Positions 27,425-35,643 of a stretch of DNA of 64,000 nt are shown one piece after another. Under the pieces are notes generated by a model. It did no database searches. It saw only the letters and a list, made by a program, of their open reading frames with translations, and had not been told where the DNA came from. The stretch spans positions 2,170,001 through 2,234,000 of the forward strand of contig NZ_JALEBG010000001.1 in assembly GCF_022758235.1 (NCBI RefSeq). Reading direction: 5' to 3'. The translations under genes and the position numbers were made by a program. This DNA is from Pontibacter liquoris. Its GTDB lineage: Bacteria; Bacteroidota; Bacteroidia; Cytophagales; Hymenobacteraceae. The number at the start of each line of letters is the position of its first letter. The stretch's first letter is position 1.

Positions 27425-27512
27425 GTCCTTGGGTAGAGCGCCTTGGTGTGTTGCGGTGCCTGAAAGGCAGCCCGCTAGGGCAGCTTCACGCCACAGCGCG
27501 ATACCCAAGGAC
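27425..27512 (+). ncRNA. Candidate structured RNA or DNA hairpin in repeat core
   Basis: A long hairpin can be drawn by hand. An 11-bp stem GTCCTTGGGTA/TACCCAAGGAC is followed by a GA/GA internal loop, GCGC/GCGC, a 2x2 loop, and TGGTGTG/CACGCCA (one G-U). The apical part has two small hairpins, GCC-TGAAA-GGC and GCCC-GCTA-GGGC. Copy 1 (11043-11141, minus strand) keeps the GCGC and TGGTGTG/CACGCCA stems and part of the outer stem. Transcription is not shown, so this may be only a DNA repeat. Confidence 0.35.
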
Positions 27513-27822
27513 GAGCCCGCGCGGGCTTGGAGCGCTCCAAAGCTAAAAGTGAAACAAGACAAGTATAAGACTGAGGAATATAGTTAGCTAATAAGTATAG
27601 CCGGAAGCAATTAGCTGAGGAAGAAAGGCAGCTATCAAGTATAGCAAAAGCATAAAGTAGCCTCAAACAGCCACTACCAAGTATAACCGGAATATCTTAC
27701 TTGTAGATCAGCCGCTAGCAAGTATAGCCGAGAAGTATAAAACAAAGTATGAGAACATCACGACGTTCTTAAAACTTATGCCGATAAAGGCAAAAAATAA
27801 TTTAGTGTCCTGCTATAAAACG

Positions 27823-27853
27823 AAAAGCCTGAAGAAATCATCTCCAGGCTTTT
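27823..27853 (-). terminator. Terminator of the polysaccharide locus
   Basis: A minus-strand hairpin AAAAGCCTGGAGA / TCTTCAGGCTTTT with one mismatch, about 30 nt past the last gene of the locus. It resembles the tRNA-Asp terminator at 26772. Confidence 0.75.
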
Positions 27854-27881
27854 TGATAAAATCTTTGCGCTAATTTATTCC

Positions 27882-29201
27882 TTACAGCCTAGCATCTACC
27901 AGGCTTCGGTCCAGGCAGGCTTTGGTATCGAAAATAACCGCGTTGTTGCGCTTATACTTCAGGTAATCGAAGTTTAGGAACTCGTTGTGCGCTACAGCCA
28001 CTACAATGGCATCGTATACCACGTGCTCGTCCAGCTTATTTAAGATCTGCATGTTATACTCATGTGCCACTTCTGCCACATCCGCCCAAGGGTCATAAAC
28101 GTCTACCTGCAGACCAAACTGCGTCAGCTCGTGGTAAATGTCCACCACGCGGGTATTGCGTACGTCCGGGCAGTTTTCTTTGAAAGTAAAGCCCATGATC
28201 AATGCGCGCGAGCCTTTGATCTTGTGATCTTTGTTGATCATCAGCTTCACCACTTTATCAGCTACAAACTGTCCCATGTTGTCGTTTACCCGGCGGCCGG
28301 ATAAAATAACTTCCGGATGGTAGCCCAGCGATTCGGCCTTATGCGCCAGGTAATAGGGGTCCACGCCAATGCAGTGCCCGCCTACCAGGCCCGGCTTATA
28401 CTTCAGGAAGTTCCACTTGGTGCCTGCCGCCTCGATCACATCATTCGTATCGATGCCGATCTTATCAAAAATGAGAGCCAGCTCGTTCACAAACGAAATG
28501 TTCACGTCGCGCTGGGCATTTTCGATGGCTTTGGAAGCTTCGGCTACTTTTATACTAGGCGCTTTGTGCGTGCCGGCATCAATAATAGAGCGATACAGAT
28601 CATCTACACGCGAGGCGATTTCTGGGGTGGAGCCGCTGGTCACTTTCTTGATCTTGGTCAGGGTATTGATCTTATCACCTGGGTTAATCCGCTCCGGCGA
28701 GTAGCCGGCAAAGAAATCCTTATTAAACTTCAAACCCGATACGCGCTCCAGTACCGGTACACAATCTTCTTCGGTACAGCCCGGGTAAACGGTTGATTCA
28801 TAGATCACCACGTCACCGGTTTTCAGCACGCTGCCTAGCATTTGCGAGGCTTTGATCAAAGGCTGCAGATCAGGCGCTTTAAACTGATCGATAGGCGTTG
28901 GCACTGTTACAATATAGGTATTGTAGTTTCGGAGGTCTTCTTTGTCGGACGAAAAATGAAGTCCGATCTTTTTCTTTCCCTCCTTTTTCAAGCCGATCAC
29001 TTTTTCCAGATCCGCCATGTTGGCTTCCTGCGTTCTGTCCCGTGCTTCGCTTAATTCCTGCACGCGCTCGGCATTGATATCAAAGCCCAGCACATCATAC
29101 TTCTTTCCAAATTCGATGGCAAGTGGCAGGCCCACGTACCCTAATCCAATGATGGCAATCTTAGCATTATCGACAATGCCATTGTTTCCGTTGTTGCTCA
29201 T
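27882..29201 (-). CDS. Nucleotide-sugar dehydrogenase (UDP-GalNAc/UDP-GlcNAc dehydrogenase, TviB/WbpO-like)
   Basis: A 439-residue NAD-dependent UDP-sugar 6-dehydrogenase that makes a UDP-uronic acid for the polysaccharide. The Rossmann motif is GLGYVG (19-24). The catalytic cysteine is C277 in GGHCIGVDPYY. The substrate-binding YESTVYPGCTEE motif is typical of the TviB/VipA/WbpO group acting on UDP-N-acetylhexosamines rather than UDP-glucose. The last gene of the locus in transcription order, 220 nt downstream of a glycosyltransferase gene, with its own possible promoter in that gap. Confidence 0.9.
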   Translation of the reverse strand: MSNNGNNGIVDNAKIAIIGLGYVGLPLAIEFGKKYDVLGFDINAERVQELSEARDRTQEANMADLEKVIGLKKEGKKKIGLHFSSDKEDLRNYNTYIVTVPTPIDQFKAPDLQPLIKASQMLGSVLKTGDVVIYESTVYPGCTEEDCVPVLERVSGLKFNKDFFAGYSPERINPGDKINTLTKIKKVTSGSTPEIASRVDDLYRSIIDAGTHKAPSIKVAEASKAIENAQRDVNISFVNELALIFDKIGIDTNDVIEAAGTKWNFLKYKPGLVGGHCIGVDPYYLAHKAESLGYHPEVILSGRRVNDNMGQFVADKVVKLMINKDHKIKGSRALIMGFTFKENCPDVRNTRVVDIYHELTQFGLQVDVYDPWADVAEVAHEYNMQILNKLDEHVVYDAIVVAVAHNEFLNFDYLKYKRNNAVIFDTKACLDRSLVDARL

Positions 29202-29421
29202 TTTAAAGTTGACAGATGAAACATATGCCTTACAGGCAGATATTAATATACACGAATATACTATTATAGCTAAATTTAGTTGAGCTTACGGACGCTTTTA
29301 TTGCACCTTTTTCTTTCCACTGTTTCCTGGATATCCTACTGCTAACGCATAAACCTGCCGAAATACTATATCTTACGGCCAGGAGGCACAACAATACTGC
29401 ATAAAGCGGCAGGCGTTTATT

Positions 29422-30165
29422 TCAGAGGTACTGCATCAGCTTTCGCAGGGGTTTAAGGAAACGCGTGTAAAAGTGTGGTTTCAGTCCGTTCAGGTGCCAG
29501 GCAGCCTGATCTTCCCGGTTTGCCCGTATCCTGTTCCTCCACGTAGCATTACTTTTCCCGCCCACACGCATTTTAACCAACTTCTCCGGAATATAACGGG
29601 TGGTGATCTGGTGCTTGTACAAAAAGCGAAGCATTAATTCATAGTCGGCAGCACTTTTAAGCCGGGTATTATAAAGGCCATAATTCTCAAAGCAGGCTTT
29701 CTTTACGTAAAAAGTCGGGTGAGGTGGCATCCAGCCGTAAATAAATTTTTCCCGCCTATAGCTTCCAGAAACCCAGTTACGGACAATGTTATTGGTATTC
29801 TCCTTCCGTACATACAGTAGGTCGCCGTACACGCTGTCGGTCTCCTGTTTTAAAAACGTTTGCGCCACGGTAGCAACCGCCTCTGCATTGAAAAAAATAT
29901 CGTCGGCATGCAGCAGCCCAATCACCTCCCCTGTTGCCAGTAGTATACCTTTGTTGATGGCATCATACAGCCCCTGATCAGGCTCCGAGACGAACTGGCT
30001 GATACGGGCGCCATAGCTTTTCACCACGGCCACGGTACCGTCGGTAGAATTCCCATCCACCACAATGTACTCGATATGCGGGTACGTCTGGCCCAACACC
30101 GATTCAATTGCCTCCGCAATGGTTTCGCAGTTGTTGTATACAATGGTGATCAGTGAAATTTTCAC
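29422..30165 (-). CDS. Glycosyltransferase family 2
   Basis: A GT-A fold transferase of 247 residues, starting at the GTG at 30165 (VKISLITIVYNN). Motifs: VDGNSTDGT, a DxD-like LHADD, and the acceptor-side PPHPTFYVKK. The frame stays open to an ATG at 30261, but the extra 32 residues include KYKYTL, encoded by a TATACTT repeat, and do not look like family sequence, so the GTG is preferred. It is similar to the WcaA-like transferases of EPS loci. The sugar is unknown. Confidence 0.85.
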   Translation of the reverse strand: MKISLITIVYNNCETIAEAIESVLGQTYPHIEYIVVDGNSTDGTVAVVKSYGARISQFVSEPDQGLYDAINKGILLATGEVIGLLHADDIFFNAEAVATVAQTFLKQETDSVYGDLLYVRKENTNNIVRNWVSGSYRREKFIYGWMPPHPTFYVKKACFENYGLYNTRLKSAADYELMLRFLYKHQITTRYIPEKLVKMRVGGKSNATWRNRIRANREDQAAWHLNGLKPHFYTRFLKPLRKLMQYL

Positions 30166-30310
30166 GGAAGCCGAAGGATTAGTATGAATGTGTCTGGTTA
30201 AAGTATACTTATACTTTTGATGTAATGGCATGAGGCTACAAGTATAGCGCACATGCTTCAATTCTAATTAGCCCGAAAGTCACTCCCTGGCTATTTCCAG
30301 CCTGTTTCTC

Positions 30311-30886
30311 TTAATGCAAAAAAGTAATCTCCCGCTTGCGCTTCTCGGTAGCTGGGTTTCCCTGGTAGATCCCGAAGGGCTGCAAGGCCGTGGTCGCAAC
30401 TGAGCCAGAGGCCAGCACGCTGTGAGAGCCGCAGGTTACGCCCGGACACACCATGGCTTTCGCCCCGATCCAGACGCCTTCTTCCAGCGTAATGCCCGCT
30501 ACTAGCAGATCAAAAGCAGGCTTCCTGTAATCATGACTCCCAGTCAGTAGCATGGCTCCCTGGGAGAGCGTTACGTTAGCGTGCAGCACCACATGGGTTA
30601 GGTTATCGATCCATACCTTCTCCCCGATCCAGACATGATCTCCCACGGTAAGTAACCACGGGTATTTAATATTCACCCCCGGCTTAATGTCCACTCCCAT
30701 GCCTACTTCAGCGCCAAATGCCCGCAGGAGAAACACTTTTAGTTTGCGGAACGGGTTGAGCGGATTGATAAAGAAAAGCGCGTTTACCACAAACCAGAGG
30801 GAGCGTTTCAGCGGACCGGCGCCTGTGTCGTACCAGGCATTGTTGTAGCAGGCTTTGTTCACTTTTAGCTGTTCGTCGGTTAGCAT
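30311..30886 (-). CDS. wcaF: WcaF-like hexapeptide acetyltransferase
   Basis: A 191-residue acyltransferase with a left-handed beta-helix built from hexapeptide repeats (for example VWIGEKVWIDN, GVWIGAKAMVCPGVTCGSHSVLASGSV). The N-terminal YNNAWYDTGAGPLKRSLW is characteristic of the colanic-acid WcaF family, which acetylates the repeat unit. It lies 3 nt downstream of the preceding glycosyltransferase gene. Confidence 0.88.
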   Translation of the reverse strand: MLTDEQLKVNKACYNNAWYDTGAGPLKRSLWFVVNALFFINPLNPFRKLKVFLLRAFGAEVGMGVDIKPGVNIKYPWLLTVGDHVWIGEKVWIDNLTHVVLHANVTLSQGAMLLTGSHDYRKPAFDLLVAGITLEEGVWIGAKAMVCPGVTCGSHSVLASGSVATTALQPFGIYQGNPATEKRKREITFLH

Positions 30887-30889
30887 AAT

Positions 30890-32038
30890 TTATCGGAACA
30901 TTAACTGGTTTAACGCTACGGCATCCTTATCGTTTATTACCTGCTGCCCGTAATGATATGCATTTTCAGACCAACGGTCATAGGCTTCCTGCCCCATATG
31001 CACAAAGGTTTCCAGGGCATTTACAAAAGCCGCCGGAGTGCTTAAGGGCAGATCAAAGCCAACTTGCCGGTGCGCCAGGTCCTGCCAGGGTGTCTGGTCG
31101 CTGATGAGCACAGGGCAGCCGCTGGTAAAACTTTCCAGGATGATATGCCCAAAATTTTCTCCCCGCGTAGGCATCCACAAGGCATGATTTTGATTTAAAG
31201 TTGCAACCACTTCATTAGTCTTTAAACTGCCTTTATAGGTTGCGTTGATAGTTGAGGGTAAGCGTTTCATCAGTTCCTGGCAAGCTTCCCAATATGCGAC
31301 ATCGTATACAGGACCATAGATATCAAAACTGATCCTGCCGCTATGCTGCCAGCCTGCCAGCACTTCTAAGGCATAAAGTAAGTTCTTTTCAGGTGAAATG
31401 CGCGCAATGTTGACAAGCTTCAACTCACCTGCTGTTTTGGCACGTCTGCTGTTTGCGTGTGCATCGGTTACTTTCGGCAGGTTTGGCGCTACTAAAACTG
31501 TAGCTTCGGAATCGATCGCCTGAAGTATAGCCTGCTTCTCTCCTTCATGGGTGGCATGAAATATGATACCCTTGTACAGCCTCAGACGCTTGGCTATACT
31601 TAAGAACAACTTTTTCCGGTGGCGTTTTACGTTAATGGCGCTCGAGGCCAGCATGCCCCTAGCCGAAACAATGATATGCGGGTGTTGCTGACGCTTTAGA
31701 ATATAAAGGGGCAGGATCGAAAAGTAAAGCGAATAAATGCCATTGATATAGGCAATATCCGGCGCTACCGACCGGATCACCTGATGTAGGTTCCGGAATG
31801 TCAGCTTACCTGCCGAGAAGTAGTATACTTGGATATGGGCATCCAGTGTATTCCAGGCGTCTGAGGTGATGCCCTGGTATGGCAGCGTTTCACAATAATC
31901 CGTGTCACGGGTGATAATATAAAAGTCGATTTCCTCCTTCAGATGGGCTACCAAGTTGGCACACGATTGTACAGGCCCGCCTGCTTTATAGCCGGGTACA
32001 AACCAATCGACTGTCAGGAGCACCTTTTTCTTCATCAT
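30890..32038 (-). CDS. Glycosyltransferase family 4
   Basis: A 382-residue GT-B transferase. The N-terminal VDWFVPGYKAGGPVQS is typical of acceptor-side domains in EPS-locus GT4 enzymes. The C-terminal nucleotide-sugar domain has the E-x7-E motif ENFGHIILE. It overlaps the upstream transferase gene by 4 nt (ATGA-type coupling). The donor sugar is unknown. Confidence 0.88.
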   Translation of the reverse strand: MMKKKVLLTVDWFVPGYKAGGPVQSCANLVAHLKEEIDFYIITRDTDYCETLPYQGITSDAWNTLDAHIQVYYFSAGKLTFRNLHQVIRSVAPDIAYINGIYSLYFSILPLYILKRQQHPHIIVSARGMLASSAINVKRHRKKLFLSIAKRLRLYKGIIFHATHEGEKQAILQAIDSEATVLVAPNLPKVTDAHANSRRAKTAGELKLVNIARISPEKNLLYALEVLAGWQHSGRISFDIYGPVYDVAYWEACQELMKRLPSTINATYKGSLKTNEVVATLNQNHALWMPTRGENFGHIILESFTSGCPVLISDQTPWQDLAHRQVGFDLPLSTPAAFVNALETFVHMGQEAYDRWSENAYHYGQQVINDKDAVALNQLMFR

Positions 32039-33027
32039 GTTAACATCCTTTCGTACAGGGCCAGATACTGTCGGGCAATCAACTCGGGCTGATACTTTTT
32101 AGCATTCTGCAGCCCATTCGCGATCAGTGTTTCCCGAAGCGCATCATTTCGGATCAGTTCCAAAAAACCTTCCCGGATGGCGGCTATACTATGCGGATCA
32201 ACCAACAAGGCCGCGTTGCCTGCCACTTCAGGCATGGCGCTCACATTGCTCGTCAGCACCACCCTTCCGGTCGCATTGGCCTCCACGATCGGCATTCCGA
32301 ATCCTTCAAATATAGAAACAAAACTGACAATATCAGCCTTTCTATATTCGGCTGCCAGCTCCTCATTCGTCAGACCTGCCTTGTTTTCAAAATCGATGCG
32401 ACATTCCTGTAAAAGCTCTTGTTGCGCAGGGGTTAACATCCCGATTATGGTGAGTTTACAAGGTATGCCTGCCAGGGCTTTGATCGTTCGTTCTAGGTTT
32501 TTGTTTTGCTTCGTTCCGATCTGCAGAATCGCCGGCATTTCTTTCTGAAAGAGCTTCGGTACGTACTGAAACAACTCAGAAACAGGGTTCGGAATCACGA
32601 TCACTTTCCCGGGGTTTACCGGCACCTGTTCCAGCAGTCTGGCTTTGGTCTGGTGCGATACCACCGTTACAAAGCGGGCCCGCGAGACCGGCCATTTGAG
32701 CCAAAGCAGTTGCAGCGCCCATGCGGCCAGCACATTCTGCCGTTCCAGCGATTCCACATCGTGGATGGTGAGAACGATCGAGCGCCTGCTCAGAAAGAGC
32801 GCAGTATAGGTAATGTCGCCCGTAATATGATTCACATGCCTGCTCCTGTTTTCCCGTAGCTCGCGCACGAGTTTCCACCTGTTAAACAAGCCAGCATTTT
32901 TGCTTTTTAAAGTATAAAGCCTTGCCTCCGTGCCTTTCCGTATATGAGGGTAAAGGGCCAGAAACAGGTTTTCAATGCTGTAAGCACCTGCGCGGTTTGG
33001 ACGTAAAAAAAGCGTGATCGTAGGCAA
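32035..33027 (-). CDS. Glycosyltransferase family 4
   Basis: A 330-residue GT-B transferase with SIFEGFGMPIVEANATG, the E-x7-E signature, and a nucleotide-binding IGTKQNKNLERTIKAL segment. At ~330 residues it is slightly short for the family but contains both domains. It overlaps the next gene by 4 nt and starts about 60 nt after the polymerase-like gene. Confidence 0.87.
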   Translation of the reverse strand: MPTITLFLRPNRAGAYSIENLFLALYPHIRKGTEARLYTLKSKNAGLFNRWKLVRELRENRSRHVNHITGDITYTALFLSRRSIVLTIHDVESLERQNVLAAWALQLLWLKWPVSRARFVTVVSHQTKARLLEQVPVNPGKVIVIPNPVSELFQYVPKLFQKEMPAILQIGTKQNKNLERTIKALAGIPCKLTIIGMLTPAQQELLQECRIDFENKAGLTNEELAAEYRKADIVSFVSIFEGFGMPIVEANATGRVVLTSNVSAMPEVAGNAALLVDPHSIAAIREGFLELIRNDALRETLIANGLQNAKKYQPELIARQYLALYERMLT

Positions 33028-33087
33028 GGCAGGTACTTGGTAATGTTTGAGTATAATGACTGAAGTTAAGGGTTTAAGTTAGATTTC

Positions 33088-34470
33088 CTATATCTCCACT
33101 TTAAGAACTTTCCGGAAAGAATAAAAAACCAGCAGCATCACAATTGTCGCCTTTACCAGGTAGTTCAGGGTCGTAGCCAGATCTGTTTCCGCCTTCACAA
33201 CCTGCAAAAAAAGAAATGGGATCCATAAGACGTACGTGGGGTGCTGCCTGCTTTTTAAGATGATGACCCGCAGGATGAAGCTGAAGACAATCCCAATCAG
33301 GAACATAAACCAGATGGCTCCCGTTCTTCCGTAGTTGCCATATCCTTCTCCTAGCAGGCTGATGTTCATGCTGGTACCATCCTGCAGGATGATGCCCGTG
33401 AAGCGTTGCATGTTTCCCCGACCTCCGGCTATTGCCTTATTCTCTGATATAAAACGAGGCAGAAGGGCTGCACTGAATGCCGCATTTATGGTTTCTCCTT
33501 CAGCGAACGGCTGGTTATAAGGTATGTAACGCATCACCCTCGTGATAATCCAACCCTGATTTAGCCTCGTGATGGTATTTTCACTTCTTTGGATATCAAG
33601 TAACTGTTCAGGCGCATACAAAGTTTTCATTACCATGCTCATAAATAGTTCAGTTCTATTGAAAGAGCTTAAGGAGGCGTTTGACCAGGCTATGTTTCTA
33701 TACTGGTACTTTACAGCCTGTAGAACAAGTAGCATAAAAAAACCAACAAAAACAGCAAACAACTTTTTTTTAAGACTAACCTTGTTCTTGATGGTATAGA
33801 TGAAAAGAAAGAACATCGCCCATAACACAAGATCGTGGAAGACAGCAGAAGCAAGTACTTCCAGCAAAAGTGCGGCAAACACGATATAGAGAATGGTATT
33901 GTTTCTGGAAGGACTTATGTACAGATAAAAGGCTCCTACAAATTTTAACAAAGACAGGAGATATAAAAAAAAGAAAAGCGAAGGTGGAACAAAGCTACTG
34001 CTAATAGAAGCAAGAAAGCCAAGAACTATCAGGTAATAGGCACCTTTTATCTTGTGAGATGACGCTTCCTCCAGTTCCTGAACTGCGGTTCTGGAAATAT
34101 GTCGTACACGAGCCACAGGTAAAAGCAGCCCTAAATGATAGAGAATAACCCCTGGTACAGCAAAACTAAAATATTCTTCTTCCGGTACTTGCATGCCATA
34201 AAATGGATGATTTACACCTGTATAGTAACTTAAAATGGGACCGACAATCCATTGTAGACAGGCCAGAAAAATAATTATAAGATTTACCGGGATTCCCTGC
34301 CCAAATCCGAAAAGAAGTTCAGTGAAAACATAAAGTGAAAAAAGAGCGCCAACCAGAGCAAGAAATGTCATGGAAGTAAATGCCAACAGTAGAATGGATA
34401 CAATTGCAATAGAGGCTATATGAAAAATAGCTTTAGATGTACCGGCCTCATTGTTTAACGCTTCTACCAT
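33088..34470 (-). CDS. Wzy-like O-antigen/oligosaccharide repeat-unit polymerase
   Basis: A 460-residue integral membrane protein with about 11-12 hydrophobic helices, a large extracytoplasmic segment (about 250-350, with SLSSFNRTELFMSMV and MQRFTGIILQDGTSMNISLLGEGYGNYG) and no ATPase or transferase motif. The GEGYGNYGxxG block and topology fit the O-antigen polymerase (Wzy-like) families. A flippase (Wzx) would normally have 12-14 evenly spaced helices without the long loop. Identification rests on topology and context, since Wzy sequences diverge strongly. Confidence 0.7.
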   Translation of the reverse strand: MVEALNNEAGTSKAIFHIASIAIVSILLLAFTSMTFLALVGALFSLYVFTELLFGFGQGIPVNLIIIFLACLQWIVGPILSYYTGVNHPFYGMQVPEEEYFSFAVPGVILYHLGLLLPVARVRHISRTAVQELEEASSHKIKGAYYLIVLGFLASISSSFVPPSLFFFLYLLSLLKFVGAFYLYISPSRNNTILYIVFAALLLEVLASAVFHDLVLWAMFFLFIYTIKNKVSLKKKLFAVFVGFFMLLVLQAVKYQYRNIAWSNASLSSFNRTELFMSMVMKTLYAPEQLLDIQRSENTITRLNQGWIITRVMRYIPYNQPFAEGETINAAFSAALLPRFISENKAIAGGRGNMQRFTGIILQDGTSMNISLLGEGYGNYGRTGAIWFMFLIGIVFSFILRVIILKSRQHPTYVLWIPFLFLQVVKAETDLATTLNYLVKATIVMLLVFYSFRKVLKVEI

Positions 34471-34485
34471 TTACTCAAAATTTAC

Positions 34486-35643
34486 TTACCCTTTTAACAG
34501 TTCCTCGACGGCAACACATATTTTATCGTAATTCCAATCCTGGATTTTGAGGGCAGAAGCCTTCCCCATGTAACTTAGCTCCGCTTTAGTCATACTGCTC
34601 AACAAGTGCAGTTTCTCCTGTAGGCTGTCTATACTCCCTGCCTCGAAGATAAACCCGTTTACACCAGGCTGTACCAGATCAATTGCGCAACCTACTTTGT
34701 CGCTCACAAGTACTGCTTTTCCGCACGCCATTGCTTCGTTCACAGCCAATCCCCATGTTTCGCTGTCAGACCCCAATACAAATACATCGGCCATTCTGTA
34801 AACTGCTGGCATCAATGTCTGATTCTGAAAATCCATATAATGAACCTTTGCGCAATTCTTATACTTACTTTTCAGCTTAAACTCCAGTTGTCCATTACCA
34901 ACCAGAATCAGGTGCGCGTCAATAGCAGGCGCAGCAAAGGCTTTCAGCAAGAGTTCCGGATTTTTAACAGATTCCAGTTTACCGGCATAGAGAAAGACTT
35001 TGGCCGCAGCAGGTATACCTAAGCGAGTTAAATTATTTTTTGCCCACAAGTCAGCTTCACCATCTATGTCAGAGCTAAATCTATTATTTTCTATTGCATG
35101 TGGCGCAAAAATAAGCTGTTCCGGCTTCAAACCGTGTTCTAGATAATAGGCTTTGTTCTGGCTGCCAACAAAAAGGGCAAAATCAACATAACGATAGATC
35201 TGCCTTAACACCAATCGTCGCAGCTGCTTTTTTATACCCTTTTTGTCATTCAGCAAAGTGGAGTCACCTCTGAACAAGACGGGCACTTTTCCGTTGAAAT
35301 GACGCATTACCTGTAAATGCGAATAATAATTCCAACCTATAACCAGAATAGCGTCCGGGTTATAATCTTCTATTTCCTTGATCAATTCAGGATTTTGTAT
35401 GCTCCAGAACGTTTTGGGTCCTATCGTAGCAGTTTTATTTCTTGTAAACAGATAGGAATATCCCTCCAGTAAAGGTATATCCCATGTAATTACTTTTCCG
35501 AATCCCGGATCAAAAACTTGTTCTTTCGCCTGGAACCAGGTATAGAATACTTTTAAATCAAGTTTTCCTATTGCAGAAAGCATTCTAAATATAGGTGCAT
35601 TGTATTGCACCGGGTGCGTTGCAACTACAGCTAAGCGTTTCAT
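34486..35643 (-). CDS. Glycosyltransferase family 4
   Basis: A 385-residue GT-B enzyme. N-terminal THPVQYNAPIFRML and C-terminal ETWGLAVNEAMACGKAV (E-x7-E) mark a GT4 of the kind found next to Wzy genes. The first codon overlaps the stop of the upstream transferase (ATGA). No signal peptide; acts on lipid-linked sugars at the inner face of the membrane. Sugar unknown. Confidence 0.88.
   Translation of the reverse strand: MKRLAVVATHPVQYNAPIFRMLSAIGKLDLKVFYTWFQAKEQVFDPGFGKVITWDIPLLEGYSYLFTRNKTATIGPKTFWSIQNPELIKEIEDYNPDAILVIGWNYYSHLQVMRHFNGKVPVLFRGDSTLLNDKKGIKKQLRRLVLRQIYRYVDFALFVGSQNKAYYLEHGLKPEQLIFAPHAIENNRFSSDIDGEADLWAKNNLTRLGIPAAAKVFLYAGKLESVKNPELLLKAFAAPAIDAHLILVGNGQLEFKLKSKYKNCAKVHYMDFQNQTLMPAVYRMADVFVLGSDSETWGLAVNEAMACGKAVLVSDKVGCAIDLVQPGVNGFIFEAGSIDSLQEKLHLLSSMTKAELSYMGKASALKIQDWNYDKICVAVEELLKG

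Larger units (their letters stand above)
26988..27750 (-). repeat. Dispersed non-coding repeat, copy 2 (inverted relative to copy 1)
   Basis: No gene between 26770 and 27881. Read on the minus strand, the landmarks of copy 1 recur in the same order: AAGTATA array (27561-27739), GC-rich hairpin core (27425-27540), GGACAGG...CCTGTC palindrome (27354-27372), TCATCCTGAAAGGATC (about 27267-27284), and the GTTGAAGTATAA end (about 26998). This copy has ~230 extra nt near its end, containing an 81-bp imperfect inverted repeat and a CTTCAAAGGGGG-type segment. The left flank (26802-26987) has another CAAAGGGGGG segment but no gene. Confidence 0.85.

Noticed and set aside
33088-34470. Membrane protein as a Wzx flippase
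   Set aside because: The long extracytoplasmic loop and GEGYGNYG block fit a polymerase better; evenly spaced 12-14 helices are not seen.
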